A stretch of DNA of 64,000 nucleotides from Siphlonurus alternatus (lineage: Eukaryota; Arthropoda; Insecta; Ephemeroptera; Siphlonuridae). The DNA lies in NCBI GenBank assembly GCA_949825025.1, contig OX463787.1, positions 3,162,001 through 3,226,000 on the forward strand. Reading direction: 5' to 3'. This document shows positions 1-14,133 of this stretch, in pieces. A program made the position numbers and the translations under genes. Position 1 is the stretch's first letter. Every line of letters begins with the position of its first letter. The notes under the pieces were generated by a model. It did no database searches. It was not told the DNA's origin and saw only the letters and a list, made by a program, of their open reading frames with translations.

Positions 1-292
1 ACTTTGTTTATATGCTAGTCCGTGCATTCTGGCCCTCCTCGCATGACGTCAGCGCAATCCTCTCTATACCCTCAACAAAGTATCCCTCTATGTAACTAAT
101 GTAATAGACGTGCCCCGTAAAAGCACTCTTATTATATTAGGTATAATGTATACTACAGTGTATATTAAATACAGGTGCGTACACTTCCGGAAAGCACGAA
201 CGTTACTCCTGCCTCACTTGCTAGAGCTACAATAGACAGAGATATGCATGCAAATTTAAGTTAAGAACAACAACTTGTCTATATACAGTATA
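1..292. other. Non-coding stretch with a short dispersed repeat
   Basis: No gene is visible. Bases about 185-245 (CTCCTGCCTCACTTGCTAGA and neighbours) recur on the opposite strand at about 62880-62950 and in weaker form near 36365-36410, so this is part of a dispersed repeat of unknown class. A TGACGTCA octamer lies at 44-51. Confidence 0.5.
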
Positions 293-682
293 TTAAGGTG
301 GAGATAACAAAAAACAGCTGATGGACGTAGTCCCATTTGATTAACATGTAAACCTAAATAACCTCATAATAATTATGAATTATTTTAAAGAGACAGTTCT
401 TAGCACTAAGAAGTTGCAGGAAAAATTTCAAAATAATCAAACGAGCAGATTTTTTTAAATTAAGTTTTTAAATTTTCAGTATAGGGCTTTTTCATGGAGA
501 GCTAAACTAAAAAAATTAATTTAAAAAATCGACGTCTGATTGTTTTGAATTTTTTTTTGCAACTTTTTGGTGTTAAGGCTGTTTCTAAAAAAAAAATCAG
601 AATTATTATGAGGTTGCTAAGGTTTACATGTTAATCAAATGGGACTACGTCGATCAGCTGTTTCGTGTTACCTTACCCTTAA
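293..682. mobile_element. TTAA-flanked fold-back MITE, family D
   Basis: The two ends are inverted copies: GTAGTCCCATTTGATTAACA on the left is matched by its reverse complement on the right, next to a CAGCTG motif. TTAA stands at both borders (293-296 and 679-682), as in piggyBac-type insertion. The inside is AT-rich and has no coding capacity. Copies of the family lie at 9690-9940, 61592-61680, and in both arms of the 20-25.8 kb element. The class (piggyBac-like) is inferred from TTAA only. Confidence 0.75.
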
Positions 683-859
683 GAAGTCTAGCCATCACAA
701 AATTGTTCTCATACCTCCGTAGAGTGCCGTAAAAGTATTATTGTTGAAAAATTGTTTTTATAATGTATCTAGTTATGTTACGTTTAGTTTTTAAGTATGT
801 GTTTGGACGTGTCTTACCATCTCATGCAGAGTGCCTTTATTATGATTGTGTCTGTATGT

Positions 860-1198
860 ATTTGAAAATGACCAATAAAGAATTGAATTGAACTGAACTG
901 AACTGAACTGAACTGAACTGAACTGAACTGAACTGAACTGAACTGAACTGAACTGAACTGAACTGAACTGAACAGAACTGAACTGAACTGAACTGAACTG
1001 AACTGAACTGAACTGAACTGAACTGAACTGAACTGAACTGAACTGAACTGAACTGAACTGAACTGAACTGAACTGAACTGAACTGAACTGAACTGAACTG
1101 AACTGAACTGAACTGAACTGAACTGAACTGAACTGAACTGAACTGAACTGAATTGAATTGAATTGAATTGAATTGAATTGAATTGAATTGAATTGAAT
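860..1198 (+). repeat. Retroelement-like 3' end with expanded pentanucleotide tail
   Basis: A polyadenylation-like AATAAAG at about 872 is followed directly by AATTG units, then about fifty AACTG units, then AATTG units again to 1198. This layout is typical of the simple tail of a LINE or SINE that has expanded into a microsatellite. Long open frames here on the minus strand (runs of Phe-Ser-Val-Gln) are translations of the 5-bp repeat and not genes. Confidence 0.8.
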
Positions 1199-1534
1199 AC
1201 AAAAATGCAGAGAAGGCATATAACGTTTGTAAAATCTTGAAGTGTACGATGTATTGTGAAATGTTACCTTTGACCATATAGTTTGTATATATAACTAGAT
1301 GGGACAAAACATTTACATGTGGTTACATTGCGGTTTTCTATGTCACATATCTCTCTTACTGCAGAGATTATAATCCTGCTGGCTTGCAGCCAAAAGTAGC
1401 TAATTAATGTTAATGTGGACATTATAATCCTTTGAGGTTTCCTTGAATAGCGTGTCATGAATACTACAGATATTTTACTAACAATTATCTATATTTCCAC
1501 TTTCATGTTTTACTTGCAATTTTTACATAACATA
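1199..1534. other. No recognisable feature
   Basis: AT-rich unique-looking sequence. I see no gene, RNA or repeat structure in it. Confidence 0.4.
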
Positions 1535-1800
1535 CAGTACGTTTACATGAGTTGTCTGATGATGTCTGATCCGTAATAGATGAACACGTATTTATAACGG
1601 ATGCGTATTAAAGACTCATGTAAACAGGTATTTTTGATGCGTATTCATCCAATGTGCTTTAATTATTCACGACGCTCGTTTCAAGCGTATTCAACGTTCA
1701 ATACGGATCGAAAATTATCATGTAAACAGTTGATAAAAACGTGTTTTGTTGAAAACGCATCCATTGAATACGGATCCAAGAATTTCATGTAAACGTACTG
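1535..1800. mobile_element. MITE with CAGTACGTTTACATGA ends, family X
   Basis: The left end CAGTACGTTTACATGA is answered by its exact reverse complement at the right end, 1785-1800. Several further TCATGTAAAC and ATGTAAAC motifs occur inside. A second element with related ends (CTACGTTTACATGACGG) is at 48930-49131. No coding capacity is seen. Confidence 0.7.
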
Positions 1801-1904
1801 ATTGTACGAATAATGGACAACCTTCATGAAAATGCTATATTGCATATTTCAATAGAGAACTGGAAGCTATGTATTGTCAAATTTTTTGAACCATATAACA
1901 CCCT

Positions 1905-2020
1905 TAAAATCAAGGTAAAGACGCTGTGACGTCATAGTCATGCAACATATTTCCCTATGTATGCTTGCGTGTTAAATATTTGCATGACTATGACGTCACA
2001 GCATTTCCACGATTTTGAGT
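1905..2020. mobile_element. Short palindromic MITE with CRE octamers, family J
   Basis: About 50 bp on each side are inverted copies, with the core TGACGTCATAGTCATGCAA on the left (from 1926) mirrored at 1980-1998. Each arm carries one TGACGTCA octamer. The loop is about 30 bp. Confidence 0.7.
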
Positions 2021-2679
2021 GATGGTTTGTTAAATAATGTGATAAAAATATGACAATATAAGTACCCTACGTAGCTCAACATTCAGATTTGCAATAGAAA
2101 ATTAATGCAAATTGTTTATTAAATATAAATTACTATAACTGTAATGAGCTAATTATTTTTTTTAAAATAATAAAATATATGTAACTATGCAATTAGCATA
2201 TTTTTGATCACTTTTAAAACATTTACTAAATTTTCCATGGTGTAAATTCAAATTTCAACTTTGGGATTGTTGTTGCCTTTTTTTTTTTTTTTTTTTTTTT
2301 GTTTTGTTTTGTTTTTAGATACAAAATACATATGACAATACAATAAGTATATAAAACAAACAGGTAGATTCAAAGATATTTTCAATCACGAAAAAGGAAG
2401 ATAAATGCTGAGTACAAAGCGTTTGAAGTAACCCCGCACATTAAAGCAGATACTTTTCCTTATAATGTGCTGACAACGTCAAATGTTTAGATGCTTGGCT
2501 GGATCTGTTTGTCTGTTCTTCGCATGAATAATTCAAAGATAGAGAGAATCACTCAAGTGATCCAATATAGTCAGAGTCAACTGACAAGAAGAAATAAGGT
2601 ACTGAATGTAAGATAGATTATGTTATGTAACATTTATTTTTACTCCAAGATTCTGTATTTTATATAATTATATGTGGGA
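2021..2679. other. No recognisable gene; poly(T) tract
   Basis: AT-rich sequence with a T-run at about 2278-2300 followed by GTTTT repeats. Nothing else is recognised. Confidence 0.4.
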
Positions 2680-3080
2680 GTGGGAGGTGTGGCGCAGTGC
2701 GCTTGATCGGGTCTCGTCAGATCACCGAAGTCAAGCAACGCCGCGCGTGGTTAGTAGTTGGATGGGTGACCATTTTCAACAAAAACCACGTTTCCCACCC
2801 AGGGGTAAATCGTTGCGCTTTTCCACTATGTGGTTCCCCTGGCTTTGGACCATTGCACTTCCGGTTCATTGACAAAAGTTGTAGCGTCCATCCTGGCTGA
2901 GGTTTCCACGTTTCCCTCAGCCGCAGGCAAATGCCGGGATGGATTTGCAAGGCCGTTGCCGCCCCCGTTCCAGAAGAGCCCGCGAAACGCTCAAGTTAGG
3001 GTTTCGGAAGGTTCGAGGTTTCAAAGTAGTATGTAATTAGTAAATAGAAGTACCCAATAGGGTTTGATTAAAAAAAAAAT
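2680..3080 (+). mobile_element. 5S rRNA-derived SINE (SINE3-type), copy 1
   Basis: Bases about 2690-2771 resemble 5S rRNA: the order is a box-A-like GAAGTCAAGCAACG, an intermediate region, and a box-C-like TTGGATGGGTGACC. These are the internal RNA polymerase III promoter parts of 5S genes. The remaining 300 bp is unrelated body sequence ending in AGGGTTTGATT and poly(A). Two other full copies (29833-30236, 36400-36805) and one 5'-truncated copy (about 39735-39860) share the body. The 5S part is diverged, so this is a SINE and not a functional 5S gene. Confidence 0.85.
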
Positions 3081-3264
3081 ATATAAAAAAAAATATATAT
3101 ATATAATTATGTATATACAAATATTATGAATTTTTCAATTTCTCGCAATAGCAATTATATTATCAAATAAATTGAAAAAGATAGAAATTATGACACTTTC
3201 TATAACTGCAATGCACGTCCATAATGAAGTCAAGGGATATGTTTATTGATTTAATTCTGTTTCA

Positions 3265-3500
3265 AGGCGCATGGAGATCAAACGGGTTTAAATCCAAGTC
3301 CAACTTGAATTAAATTTTTAAGCCTCAGTTACACTAAAAAAAAAATCAGACTACTTTTGAACCCGGAAAGTATAGATAACTTTCCAAATCCAAGTTCAAA
3401 AGGTCTAATTTTTTTTTTTTTTTTTTTGGTGTGTAACAGAGGCTTAAAAATTGAATTACTATTGGGCTTGGATTTAAACCCGTTTGATCTGTAGCGCCTC
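3265..3500. mobile_element. MITE with GATCAAACGGGTTTAAATCC ends, family H
   Basis: The inverted ends GATCAAACGGGTTTAAATCC (left) and its reverse complement (right) border a mostly palindromic interior containing AAGCCTCAGTTACAC and its mirror. GGCGC and GCGCC flank the ends. A second copy is at 62209-62376. No coding capacity. Confidence 0.8.
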
Positions 3501-4490
3501 ATATTATGTAATAATATGAACACGCTTAATTAACAGGACATCAAAAGCAAAATTAACGAAAATTTGTTTCAATACAATAAAAAAAATTAACGAAGGGAAG
3601 GGAGTTCAAAGTTTAATGCCTATAATCCAATTCTATTTTCAATAAAAACCTAAGTTGTGATAATTCTACTGTTTATTTTATAACGATTTTTTTTTTTTTT
3701 TTTTTTTTGTAATTTTTTATGTAGCAAGTAACTCAGATTTTAATGAAATACGTACGGTATTTACCATTTTCAGTATTATTCATTTTCTTCTCGGCGAATA
3801 CACTTTCATTTTACTTGTAAAATAAATGTTCTTTTTTTTTTAACAATTTGAGAAATAAATCATACAATCATACAATTATTTTTAAATTAAAAAAAAATAT
3901 TTAAAAAATGTAATTTCTTTTGATAAAAATATTTCTAAAATATATTGTCACAATTTTAAATAAATTTTTATTCTCTTAATATTATTCAAATTACAAACTT
4001 GTAAATAAAAAATAATTTATGGAATATAAGAAAATATAGTAAAAATAAAAACAAAATGAAATTATGTTTTCATGTACTAAAGAATAAAAAAAATTGCTGT
4101 ATTCATAATTATATTTTAAACCAATATTTTTATTAAAATTTTTATACATTATAACAATTATTATGTTAAAATTGTATATTATCCAACATCCATTTTTCAA
4201 ATATGTTCTTCAAAGATGACTTGTGATATACTCTGATAAGGTTTGCGGTTTTCTACTATACGCTCAATTCCAGAGCAGCCCCAAAGTTTTATTGCCCACT
4301 ACCTCTCGATATAACCCTTCTGGTGTGACGTCATAGTTTATACAGCTGTTGGAATTAAAGACCATCTGTGGCAATACTTTGGCTTATATAGACGCCTTTG
4401 GAAACAAAAATATTTTGAGAGAAAAAATAGCGTCAACTTGATGCATTATGATAGTCTACATTATTTTTCAAAACAACGTCAATTTATTAT
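3501..4490. other. AT-rich sequence, no gene
   Basis: Very AT-rich with several long T and A runs (3690-3710, 3832-3841). A TGACGTCA octamer lies at 4326-4333. No coding region or structured RNA is recognised. Confidence 0.5.
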
Positions 4491-4932
4491 TACGGGTCTT
4501 TCACCATACGTCATAAAACAATATGACGTCATGATTTCGTAGGCAAAACCATAAATGGCAAAACATAGGGAGTTGCATAGCAAATACGTGCTAAATTTGG
4601 GTCTGGAAGCTAATTTCTCCTGACGATTCTCATAAATTTTCTTATATTTTACTTTCATAAATGGTGACAAGAAGAGCCAAGGCTATTGAAGAATAATATT
4701 TGCAAACCAAAACTATTTTTATTAAAAAGGAGATATTGTGAATTACGTTAACACGCATAGTATATAGGATTTTAGTGTTTTCGGCCTAAATCCCAAAGAT
4801 CTTCTGGTGGCTTCAGCATTTCCATACAACCAAAAACATAAAGATGAATCGTATCTGCTATGCCGCTGACAATATTTTGCTTACAAAATCGTGACGTCAT
4901 GTTGTTTTATGAAATATGGTGAAAGACCCGTA
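4491..4932. mobile_element. TA-flanked MITE with CGGGTCTTTCACCATA ends, family K
   Basis: The ends CGGGTCTTTCACCATA and its reverse complement face each other about 440 bp apart, each next to a TA dinucleotide, which is consistent with a Tc1/mariner-type target duplication. Arms continue inward with TCATAAAACAATATGACGTCA and its mirror, giving TGACGTCA at 4524 and 4892. The middle shows no coding frame. Confidence 0.7.
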
Positions 4933-6185
4933 TATTGTTTTGCTAAACAAGTTGCCTAAATATAAAAGGAGGATATTATTTGGTTATGATTTTTAATGAT
5001 CTCTTTTCATTATCCAAACCTAGAACACAATTTTTCTAAAATCTCACAAAGGGGGTATAAAATGTAAAATATAATGGACCATTAACCGTGATAGAAGTTT
5101 GAAATACAATTTGCAATATAATTTCATGCATAGTTGCTTCTCTGATTCGAGCTTGATATTTTACATAAACGTAGGGAAAAGTTAGAATCTCTAGTAATAA
5201 TCTAAGAGTTGGGAATATGTTAAGTTTGTAACTATTAAGTTTAATATTATCGTGCTAAGATACGTATAATATAAAAGATAGGGAGTTGCTTATGAAAGAG
5301 CATGGTATTTTAGAGTAAAACTTGATTTAACTTTTAAAAAAAATAATAACTATTTCTCATCAAAATTTTAAAATGTTAATCATATAAATTCTGGGAAACT
5401 GACTCAAAATATTTTATAATGCTATACAAAAATTACAATATTTATAAGCTATCTCTTTAGGGTCTTCAACTATATAATGTTTTGAAAATGTATGAATATA
5501 AATTAAAGGTATGAAAACATTTACAAAAGGAAGAATTTTCTTACAACAAATATTTAAAAATTGAAATAACATATACAAAAACAATTTTATTTTTTTTTTC
5601 ACTAAAGAAAACACATGATCAAAATATGTGGTTTTATATTTTCAAAGCTTGATGATTTCTAATAAAAATAAAAGGTAAATTTTATAGCAATAACATTTTT
5701 TCTATATTTTTGTTTGATAAGGTTTTGTATATTAATATACAAAACCTAATATAATTAATAATTATAATATATATTATAATTAATAATTAATAAATTAATT
5801 AATTAATAATATATATTAATATATTATATTAATTTAAAATAATTATCATTCATTATCATATAATTATAGTAATATTTTGTTCAAATATTTTCATTATGGA
5901 TGTAAATTATAATATTTTTTATATAAAAATATAATGCATATTTATTTTCAAGTGTTTGTGAAGTGAAGTAAAAAAGTGTGAAGTGAAAGCATACAGCTAA
6001 TTATATTAATTTTGTATGTTGCTTCAAACTGTTCTAAACTTAAGTCACGGACATAATCTACATTACATCAAGAGACTGACACTGTCATGCAAAATTGACA
6101 TTTTTGATAATCATATTGTTGAAATAATTATCCCCATGCAATGTTATTGTAAACATATTTGTACAATTTCTGTATTTCTAATTCA
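4933..6185. other. AT-rich sequence, no gene; perfect palindrome at 5721-5746
   Basis: No coding region is recognised. Bases 5721-5746 form a perfect 26-bp palindrome whose half is GGTTTTGTATATT. It leads into about 100 bp made almost only of A and T with many TTAATTAAT motifs. Confidence 0.6.
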
Positions 6186-6189
6186 TGGT

Positions 6190-6258
6190 AAGGTGGAGAA
6201 AAGACATTAATGTCTTAACCTCGCCATTAATAAAGACGATTCTATTCTATTCTATATT
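6190..6258 (+). repeat. Retroelement 3' end with (ATTCT)n tail
   Basis: AACCTCGCCATTAATAAAGA is followed by ATTCT repeats. The same arrangement is seen in opposite orientation at 52046-52130 (CCTCGCCGCAATAAAGAT then TATTCTATTCT on the minus strand). A polyadenylation-like AATAAA just before a short repeat tail points to the end of a LINE or SINE. Confidence 0.65.
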
Positions 6259-6381
6259 ATATGATTTTTCTTTGATCTCTTTCAATTTATATAAAACTAT
6301 ATTTTACGAAAAAAAAAAAATGAAGTTACAATCATTTTTTGGCTTCAAATAAACCATGATAAAATACGAATTAAGTTACTA

Positions 6382-6581
6382 TAGTCAAATTTATTTGAAA
6401 TTCCCCCCGCGGAAGTAGCCGGAAACGAGTAGTTTTTGTTTTCCTGTTCATATCCGATTTTTGTACTTTTACAAACAAGTCAGTCCTCTTATTGCAAAGC
6501 TCTCTGTAAAATTTCAAACAGGAAGGACAGAAACCTCTCACTTCCGGTTACTTCCGGAGGGAATATTAAAATAATTTGACT
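6382..6581. mobile_element. Mariner-like MITE, family F, copy 1
   Basis: The inverted ends AGTCAAATT...GGAAGTAGCCGGAA and the mirror TTCCGGTTACTTCCGGAGGG...AATTTGACT bound about 200 bp. Flanking TA dinucleotides and the CAGTCAAATT start fit a Tc1/mariner-derived MITE. Other copies: 6795-7887 (interrupted), 15191-15374 and 15566-15952. Confidence 0.75.
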
Positions 6582-6794
6582 GTATGTAGTTTGAAGTAGA
6601 TATATCAGTATATTATACATGGCTTGTATATCTTTTTCTACAGGATTTAAAATGTCAAACACACAAATATTGATGTACAAAACAAACTATCAGCATTATC
6701 TTATCAAAGTTTGTCACAAAAATGTTTGTATGAATATTTTATGACAATGCTGGATTACTGGACGGCCAAGCTAGAACAAGCAACACATCTATTG

Positions 6795-7887
6795 TTAAAT
6801 TAATATGAAATTTCCTCCGGAAGTAGCCGGAAGTGTAAAGTTCGCAACTTTTCTGTTTGTAATTTAGTTTTGAAACTTTACAGAGTGGTTTGAAGTAGAA
6901 GTACGAAGTTACTAACTAGGGCTGTAAATAACCGAGAAAAATGTTTAACCGGTGACCGTCAACTTTTAACCGGTTTTTATTCAAACCGAAGTTCGATTAA
7001 AAACCGCTCAGAATTCTGAAAATGTTTGATCGATTAAAAAACCCGTCTAATCGTTATCGGTTAATTTTATTCGATTGGTTAATTATTTGAATTTATTTGA
7101 TCGGTTAATTTAACCGAAACGGCTTACTCTGCACCATCGGTTATTTTTTGACAATTATCACGTTAAATTAAGATAGATTTAATACAATTGCATACTTAAC
7201 TGAATATAGTTCAATATTCTTTTTCCTTCAAGGTTCAATATAACGATAAAAAAATAAAGATATAAAAAAAGTTTTTAAAAGTTAATTTTTTACGATCCTA
7301 TCTGATACGGTGTGCAAAAACGTTCACCTAATGTATTAATTATTTTAAAAAGTACAAAAAGAAAAATATTTTCATGCCGAAATAGTTATATATATTATAA
7401 ATTATTTTCTGCAAACAGACTGAATAAACTTATAATAGTTATAATTTAAAAACAAATTGTACGTGCTTTATTAGCAATTAGTGCCATCATCAGTGCAATT
7501 ATATTTTAACCTAACTGAAAATTTACTCACAGTTCACGATGTGTCAATTAATTTTTTTGCATTTAAAAAAATTATTAAAAAAATTAACCGCGGTTTAAAG
7601 TGCTTAAAATTATGACACGGCTAGAAACGGTTAAAATTGACTATCGGTTAATTTTTAATTTTAATCGAAGTTCGGTTAAATGGTTAAATTAACCGTAACC
7701 TCGAGTAACAGTGTTTTATGAAAACGATTAACCGTGGGGTTTTAACCGGACGGTTAATCAACCGGTTAAAATTTACAGCCCTATTACTAACCAATGTGTG
7801 AAAACAAAATACTGAAATATAAATAGGAGGACCAGAAACCTTACATTTCCGACTACTTCCGGAGGGAATATCATGTGAATTGGACTG
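6795..7887. mobile_element. Mariner-like MITE, family F, copy 2, split by a hAT-like element
   Basis: The left half (CCTCCGGAAGTAGCCGGAAG) ends at about 6916 and the right half (GACTACTTCCGGAGGG...TTGGACTGTA) resumes at 7792. The hAT-like element at 6917-7783 separates them with an 8-bp duplication. The nesting shows family F was here first. Confidence 0.7.
6917..7783. mobile_element. hAT-like non-autonomous element with 8-bp target duplication
   Basis: Ends TAGGGCTGTAAAT and ATTTACAGCCCTA are exact inverted copies. They are flanked by a perfect 8-bp direct repeat TTACTAAC at 6909-6916 and 7784-7791. The interior is full of AACCG, CGGTTAA and TTAACCG motifs, probable subterminal binding repeats, with no transposase frame. 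An 8-bp duplication with TAGGG ends is the hAT pattern. Length is 867 bp. Confidence 0.9.
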
Positions 7888-8955
7888 TAAATGGGCGTGA
7901 GAGAGAGGGAGAGAGATGTTTAACATAAAAGTAATTCATTTTCAGAACATCTTAAAGATTTAAAATTTATTTCATTCTATTTCATTTGACATAAAAATGA
8001 ATATATGGATAGTTATTATATAATATTATAATTATTGATATTCTAGAGATTAATCGTTAATTAAGGCTAATAAATACTCGCCTTTTCATCATATTATTTC
8101 ATACCATTTTGTATCAGTAAATAAGCTATTTTTGATAAAAAAAAAATGTAAATCGCAAAACCAGTCATACATTATTAGCAACAATATTTATTATGTATAT
8201 TATAAACACAAAACTACGCTGCAACGTCGCTGTTAACAATTGTATAGATGAAAGCATAATATTTATTATTATTACCTTTTTTTAATTCTGCAAATTTATC
8301 ATTATTATATAATAATTATTATTGTACTCTCTAGTTAGATATATATTTTTATTATCATTGTTTTAAATTATTGTTGTTTGTTTTATAATTTTTACCACCG
8401 CTACAATGAAAACAAACAAAGCAATATAAAGCAAATCCGTATTGTTATTTTATATTCGCAACCACAATGGTAATAAATAATTTTTTTTAGTATAAAATAT
8501 CTCTTTTTCAGCATATGAATTAACGTTATTACAATATCACATGACTGCTTCAACCAATCACAAAATTGTTAGGATTTACAGAATGCAATTTAATTTTTTG
8601 TTCGATAAGGTGTGTCCTAATCATATAGCTCAATGATTTAATTCATTTAGAATATCATGCTTGTGTATGGAGTAGAACTTGTTAAAAATTATTCTTATAC
8701 TACATTTTTTTTTTATTTTAAGGGAAATAATTAAAATATATTTTAATTATAATATTTTTATTTTTAACGTTTTAAAATAATGTGTCAAGACTTTTTATGA
8801 TTTTAGAGTAAATTATTATAGTTAATTGCAATCCCAATGTTGCTATTAATATTATAAAATTAAAAATTAATCCTAAATAAATAACTAATGTGTGTCTACT
8901 AATATATACCCTTATATGATAATTTTGTATGGTAGTCTTTCTACTTGCTGTAGGT
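7888..8955. other. AT-rich sequence, no gene
   Basis: No coding region, RNA or repeat structure is recognised. Many TAATAATTATT stretches occur around 8290-8400. Confidence 0.45.
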
Positions 8956-9600
8956 TAGGGTGAGTGATTTTTTTTTTGAATATTTTATTTTCTACAAATA
9001 GTATAACTCGCCCTCTATTGAGAAATGAAAACCAAAAAATTCCATCTCAAATAGCTTCACCACAAAAAATTCCCAAAAGTTGGTGTTTCGGAGGCCTTTA
9101 ACATGCATCCTTATGGAACAGAAAACAATGCAGCTTTTTACTCCAACTTCGTCTGAACTATGGTACCAATTAAAAAATACGTAGGTAATCTATGATGAAT
9201 TTGTAATGGATTTTCGAATAAAATTTTTTTTTACGTGGCCGCTTTTGCGGAAAAAAATCGTGAAAATCCTTATGGGAATTAACCCACAAAAATTTCAATA
9301 TTTTAAACGACTCCGTGCATTTTTTCTTTTTATTTGAAAATCAATTAAAGAATTTATAATAGATTACGTACGTATTTTTTAATTGGTAGATTGGTACTGT
9401 AGTTCGGACGAAGTTGGAGTAAAAAGCTATTTTCTGTTCCATAAGGATGCATGTTAAAGGCCTCCGAAATACCAACTTTTGGAATTTTTTGTGATGAAGC
9501 TATTTGAGATGGAATTTTTTTCTTTTCATTTCTCAATAAAAGGCGAGTTATACTATTTTTAGGAAATAAAATATTCAAAAAAATAAAATCGCTCACTCTA
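8956..9600. mobile_element. 645-bp fold-back MITE, family I
   Basis: About 200 bp on each side are inverted copies: TAGGGTGAGTGATTTT with AGTATAACTCGCC further in on the left, and the reverse complement on the right ending GCTCACTCTA at 9600. Shared inner motifs include TTCGGAGGCCTTTAACATGC and TCCAACTTCGTC. No coding capacity. Only one copy is seen in the window. Confidence 0.8.
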
Positions 9601-9689
9601 CTTTAAAATTTCTGAAAAATTTTTGACATATTTTAGTGCCTAGTAGCCACCAGGTAGCCACAGAAAAAAATTAAAAACAATTATTCAAA

Positions 9690-9940
9690 TCAAATTTTTT
9701 CAATTAATTTTTTTTTAACTTAACATTGGGCTTCCCCAACCCATGGAGAGCCAAACTAAAAAATTTATTAAAATTAAAAAAAAAAAAATCTGCTTGAATA
9801 ATTTCTTTCCATTTTTTTTGTAGCTTTTAGTTATTAAGATTTGTCTAAAAAAATGTCAGAATATTTATGAATTTGAAAAGGTTTACATTTTGATCAAATG
9901 GAACTAAAAAATCAGCTGATCTGTGTTACCTTACCCTTAA
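9690..9940. mobile_element. TTAA MITE, family D, left-truncated copy
   Basis: The right arm (GGTTTACATTTTGATCAAAT, CAGCTGATCTGTGTTACC) is intact and ends in TTAA at 9937-9940. The left arm is degraded and its boundary is uncertain. Confidence 0.6.
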
Positions 9941-10410
9941 CAATGGAAAATGTATTTTATATTCCTCACCATAACATTATGAGAATAAATATCAATTTCA
10001 GTATAAAAAAATATTGTCTCCACATGAATCAATTTTATTGGTCTAACAGAGAACACGTGACTTGTTTAACCAATCAGAGAGCTGTATTATGACTCGTATG
10101 TGAAAGATTTATAAAGTAGTTTAAAGAATGTAAACCATTTTATCAGTAACTCTCGCAAGGTTTTTATAGAAACTTAATTCAATAACATGAAAATTGCTTA
10201 CGTTGCTATTTTATAAAGCGGACAAAATTACAATTTTTATAATTTGCAATGCTTGCAAATAGTTTCCTAGGTATTACATGAGCCAATTCCCTTATCCTTT
10301 GCTGGCTTTGTATGTACAGTACAATATGTATAAATGAGATCATATTATACCTTTCCTGGCCACCCTCCATATCCCTACTAAAGTTCAAATGGTTATTCAG
10401 AAAGTTCATT

Positions 10411-10636
10411 TAAAGGCGAATTCACATAACGATTTTTATCATGCGACGCGAAGCGAATAATGCGCACTTGCTTTAACATCCATTGGCGGCCATATTTGGG
10501 GATTAAAAAAAGAGCATCGTAATTTAACGCGATTCTCGCCACCGCAATGACGAATTCGCTTGCCGCATAGGATTTAACAGCTTGTGTGACAAAATCGCGT
10601 CGCATCACCGTTGTCACCATCTGAATCCGCCTTTAT
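10411..10636. mobile_element. PIF/Harbinger-like MITE, family L, copy 1
   Basis: The ends AAGGCGAATTCACA... and ...TGAATCCGCCTTTA are inverted. Inner parts ATGCGACGCGAAGCGAATAA and AAATCGCGTCGCATCACC are unusually GC-rich for the window. Copies at 18034-18253 and 40801-41002 share the ends and interior. A TTA flank is seen at both borders in copy 2, hence the tentative PIF/Harbinger call. Confidence 0.75.
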
Positions 10637-10652
10637 ATACAGTCTGATAACT

Positions 10653-10932
10653 TTAAGGTGATCGGAAAGCGGGGCGAGAAAAGCGCATTTGCTTCAATAT
10701 CATATGGCAGCCATGTTGGCGTGGAAAAATCACTGCGGGATTAAAGGTGTATTTTCATGGAGCAGTTAAAACGAGAAAATCGCGTGCCGCAGCCAATCAG
10801 AGGCATGGGATTTCCTTGCCTTGCGGGGAGCGATTTAATCGCCAACATGGCTACCATACGAGATTGAAGCAAGTGCACTTTTCTCGCCCCGTCAGGCCCC
10901 GCTCGACATCGCCCCATGGAAATGCATCTTAA
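10653..10932. mobile_element. PIF-like MITE, family M, copy 1
   Basis: Left end AAGGTGATCGGAAAGCGGGG and right end CGACATCGCCCCATGG...GCATCTTAA are diverged inverted arms. Inner GAAGCAAGTGCACTTTTCTC corresponds to a second copy at 26062-26294. It lies 17 bp after the family L element. The local open frame on the plus strand is a by-product of the palindrome. Confidence 0.65.
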
Positions 10933-11476
10933 TGCTTCCTAATTAGCTGGCACTTAAGACAAAGAGACGTAGTATGGTGGGGGTATATTATAGATTTATA
11001 GTTAATAATCCCATCATTGCCAGGTATTCATAAAGGCAGCACCAAGTAGCAGAATTTGCCCTATTTGAAGTATTTGAGAACACAAGCATTGACACTTTCA
11101 ATATATTATCAAAACCATGTATAAGTAATCATTTAAATTACTGGAAAAGTGCTCTCAATGGTTATGAGCTTGTAAGGAATTACAATTTCAACTATATATA
11201 TAACTATATACAACGAACTATATAAAGAGACTATTTTCACACACAAATTTTGAGTAGCTTAAAAATAGTTATACCAAAATTTGATAGCATAATTATAAAA
11301 TACTACTGTATATCAAGTACTGTAAAAATGATACTTAAAATAGTTATATAGGTTAAAATACCGGTGTACATGGTATAAATTTTCTTTAATTGCATATCAT
11401 TTTTATTTACAAGAAAATTGTGACTCCATTTTTACTAAATTTGAGTTACTGTATTTTGCTGGTATCTTGAAGTCAA
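10933..11476. other. No recognisable feature
   Basis: AT-rich sequence without gene, RNA or repeat structure that I can support. Confidence 0.4.
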
Positions 11477-11513
11477 TATTACACGATACAATTTTGCATA
11501 CAATTTCTATTTA

Positions 11514-11555
<42 letters not shown>

Positions 11556-11634
11556 CTCGTTACAAACAAATGGAGTTCTTTTTCTTGTAATGAAAAATTG
11601 TATGCTTTAATTAAAAAAATTGTATCGTGTAATA
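11477..11634. mobile_element. Small palindrome with central poly(A), family U
   Basis: TATTACACGATACAATTTT at the left and AAAATTGTATCGTGTAATA at the right are inverted ends. ATTGTATGC/GCATACAAT repeat the pairing inside. A run of more than 30 A residues occupies the left half of the loop (about 11514-11550). Confidence 0.65.

Positions 11635-14133
<2,499 letters not shown>

Noticed and set aside
791..1307. Long minus-strand frames with Phe-Ser-Val-Gln repeats
   Set aside because: They are translations of the 5-bp repeat in overlapping frames; no unique protein sequence.
2690..2771. A functional 5S rRNA gene
   Set aside because: Only the internal promoter region is 5S-like; the 5' and 3' ends of 5S are missing and the segment is fused to a repeated SINE body.
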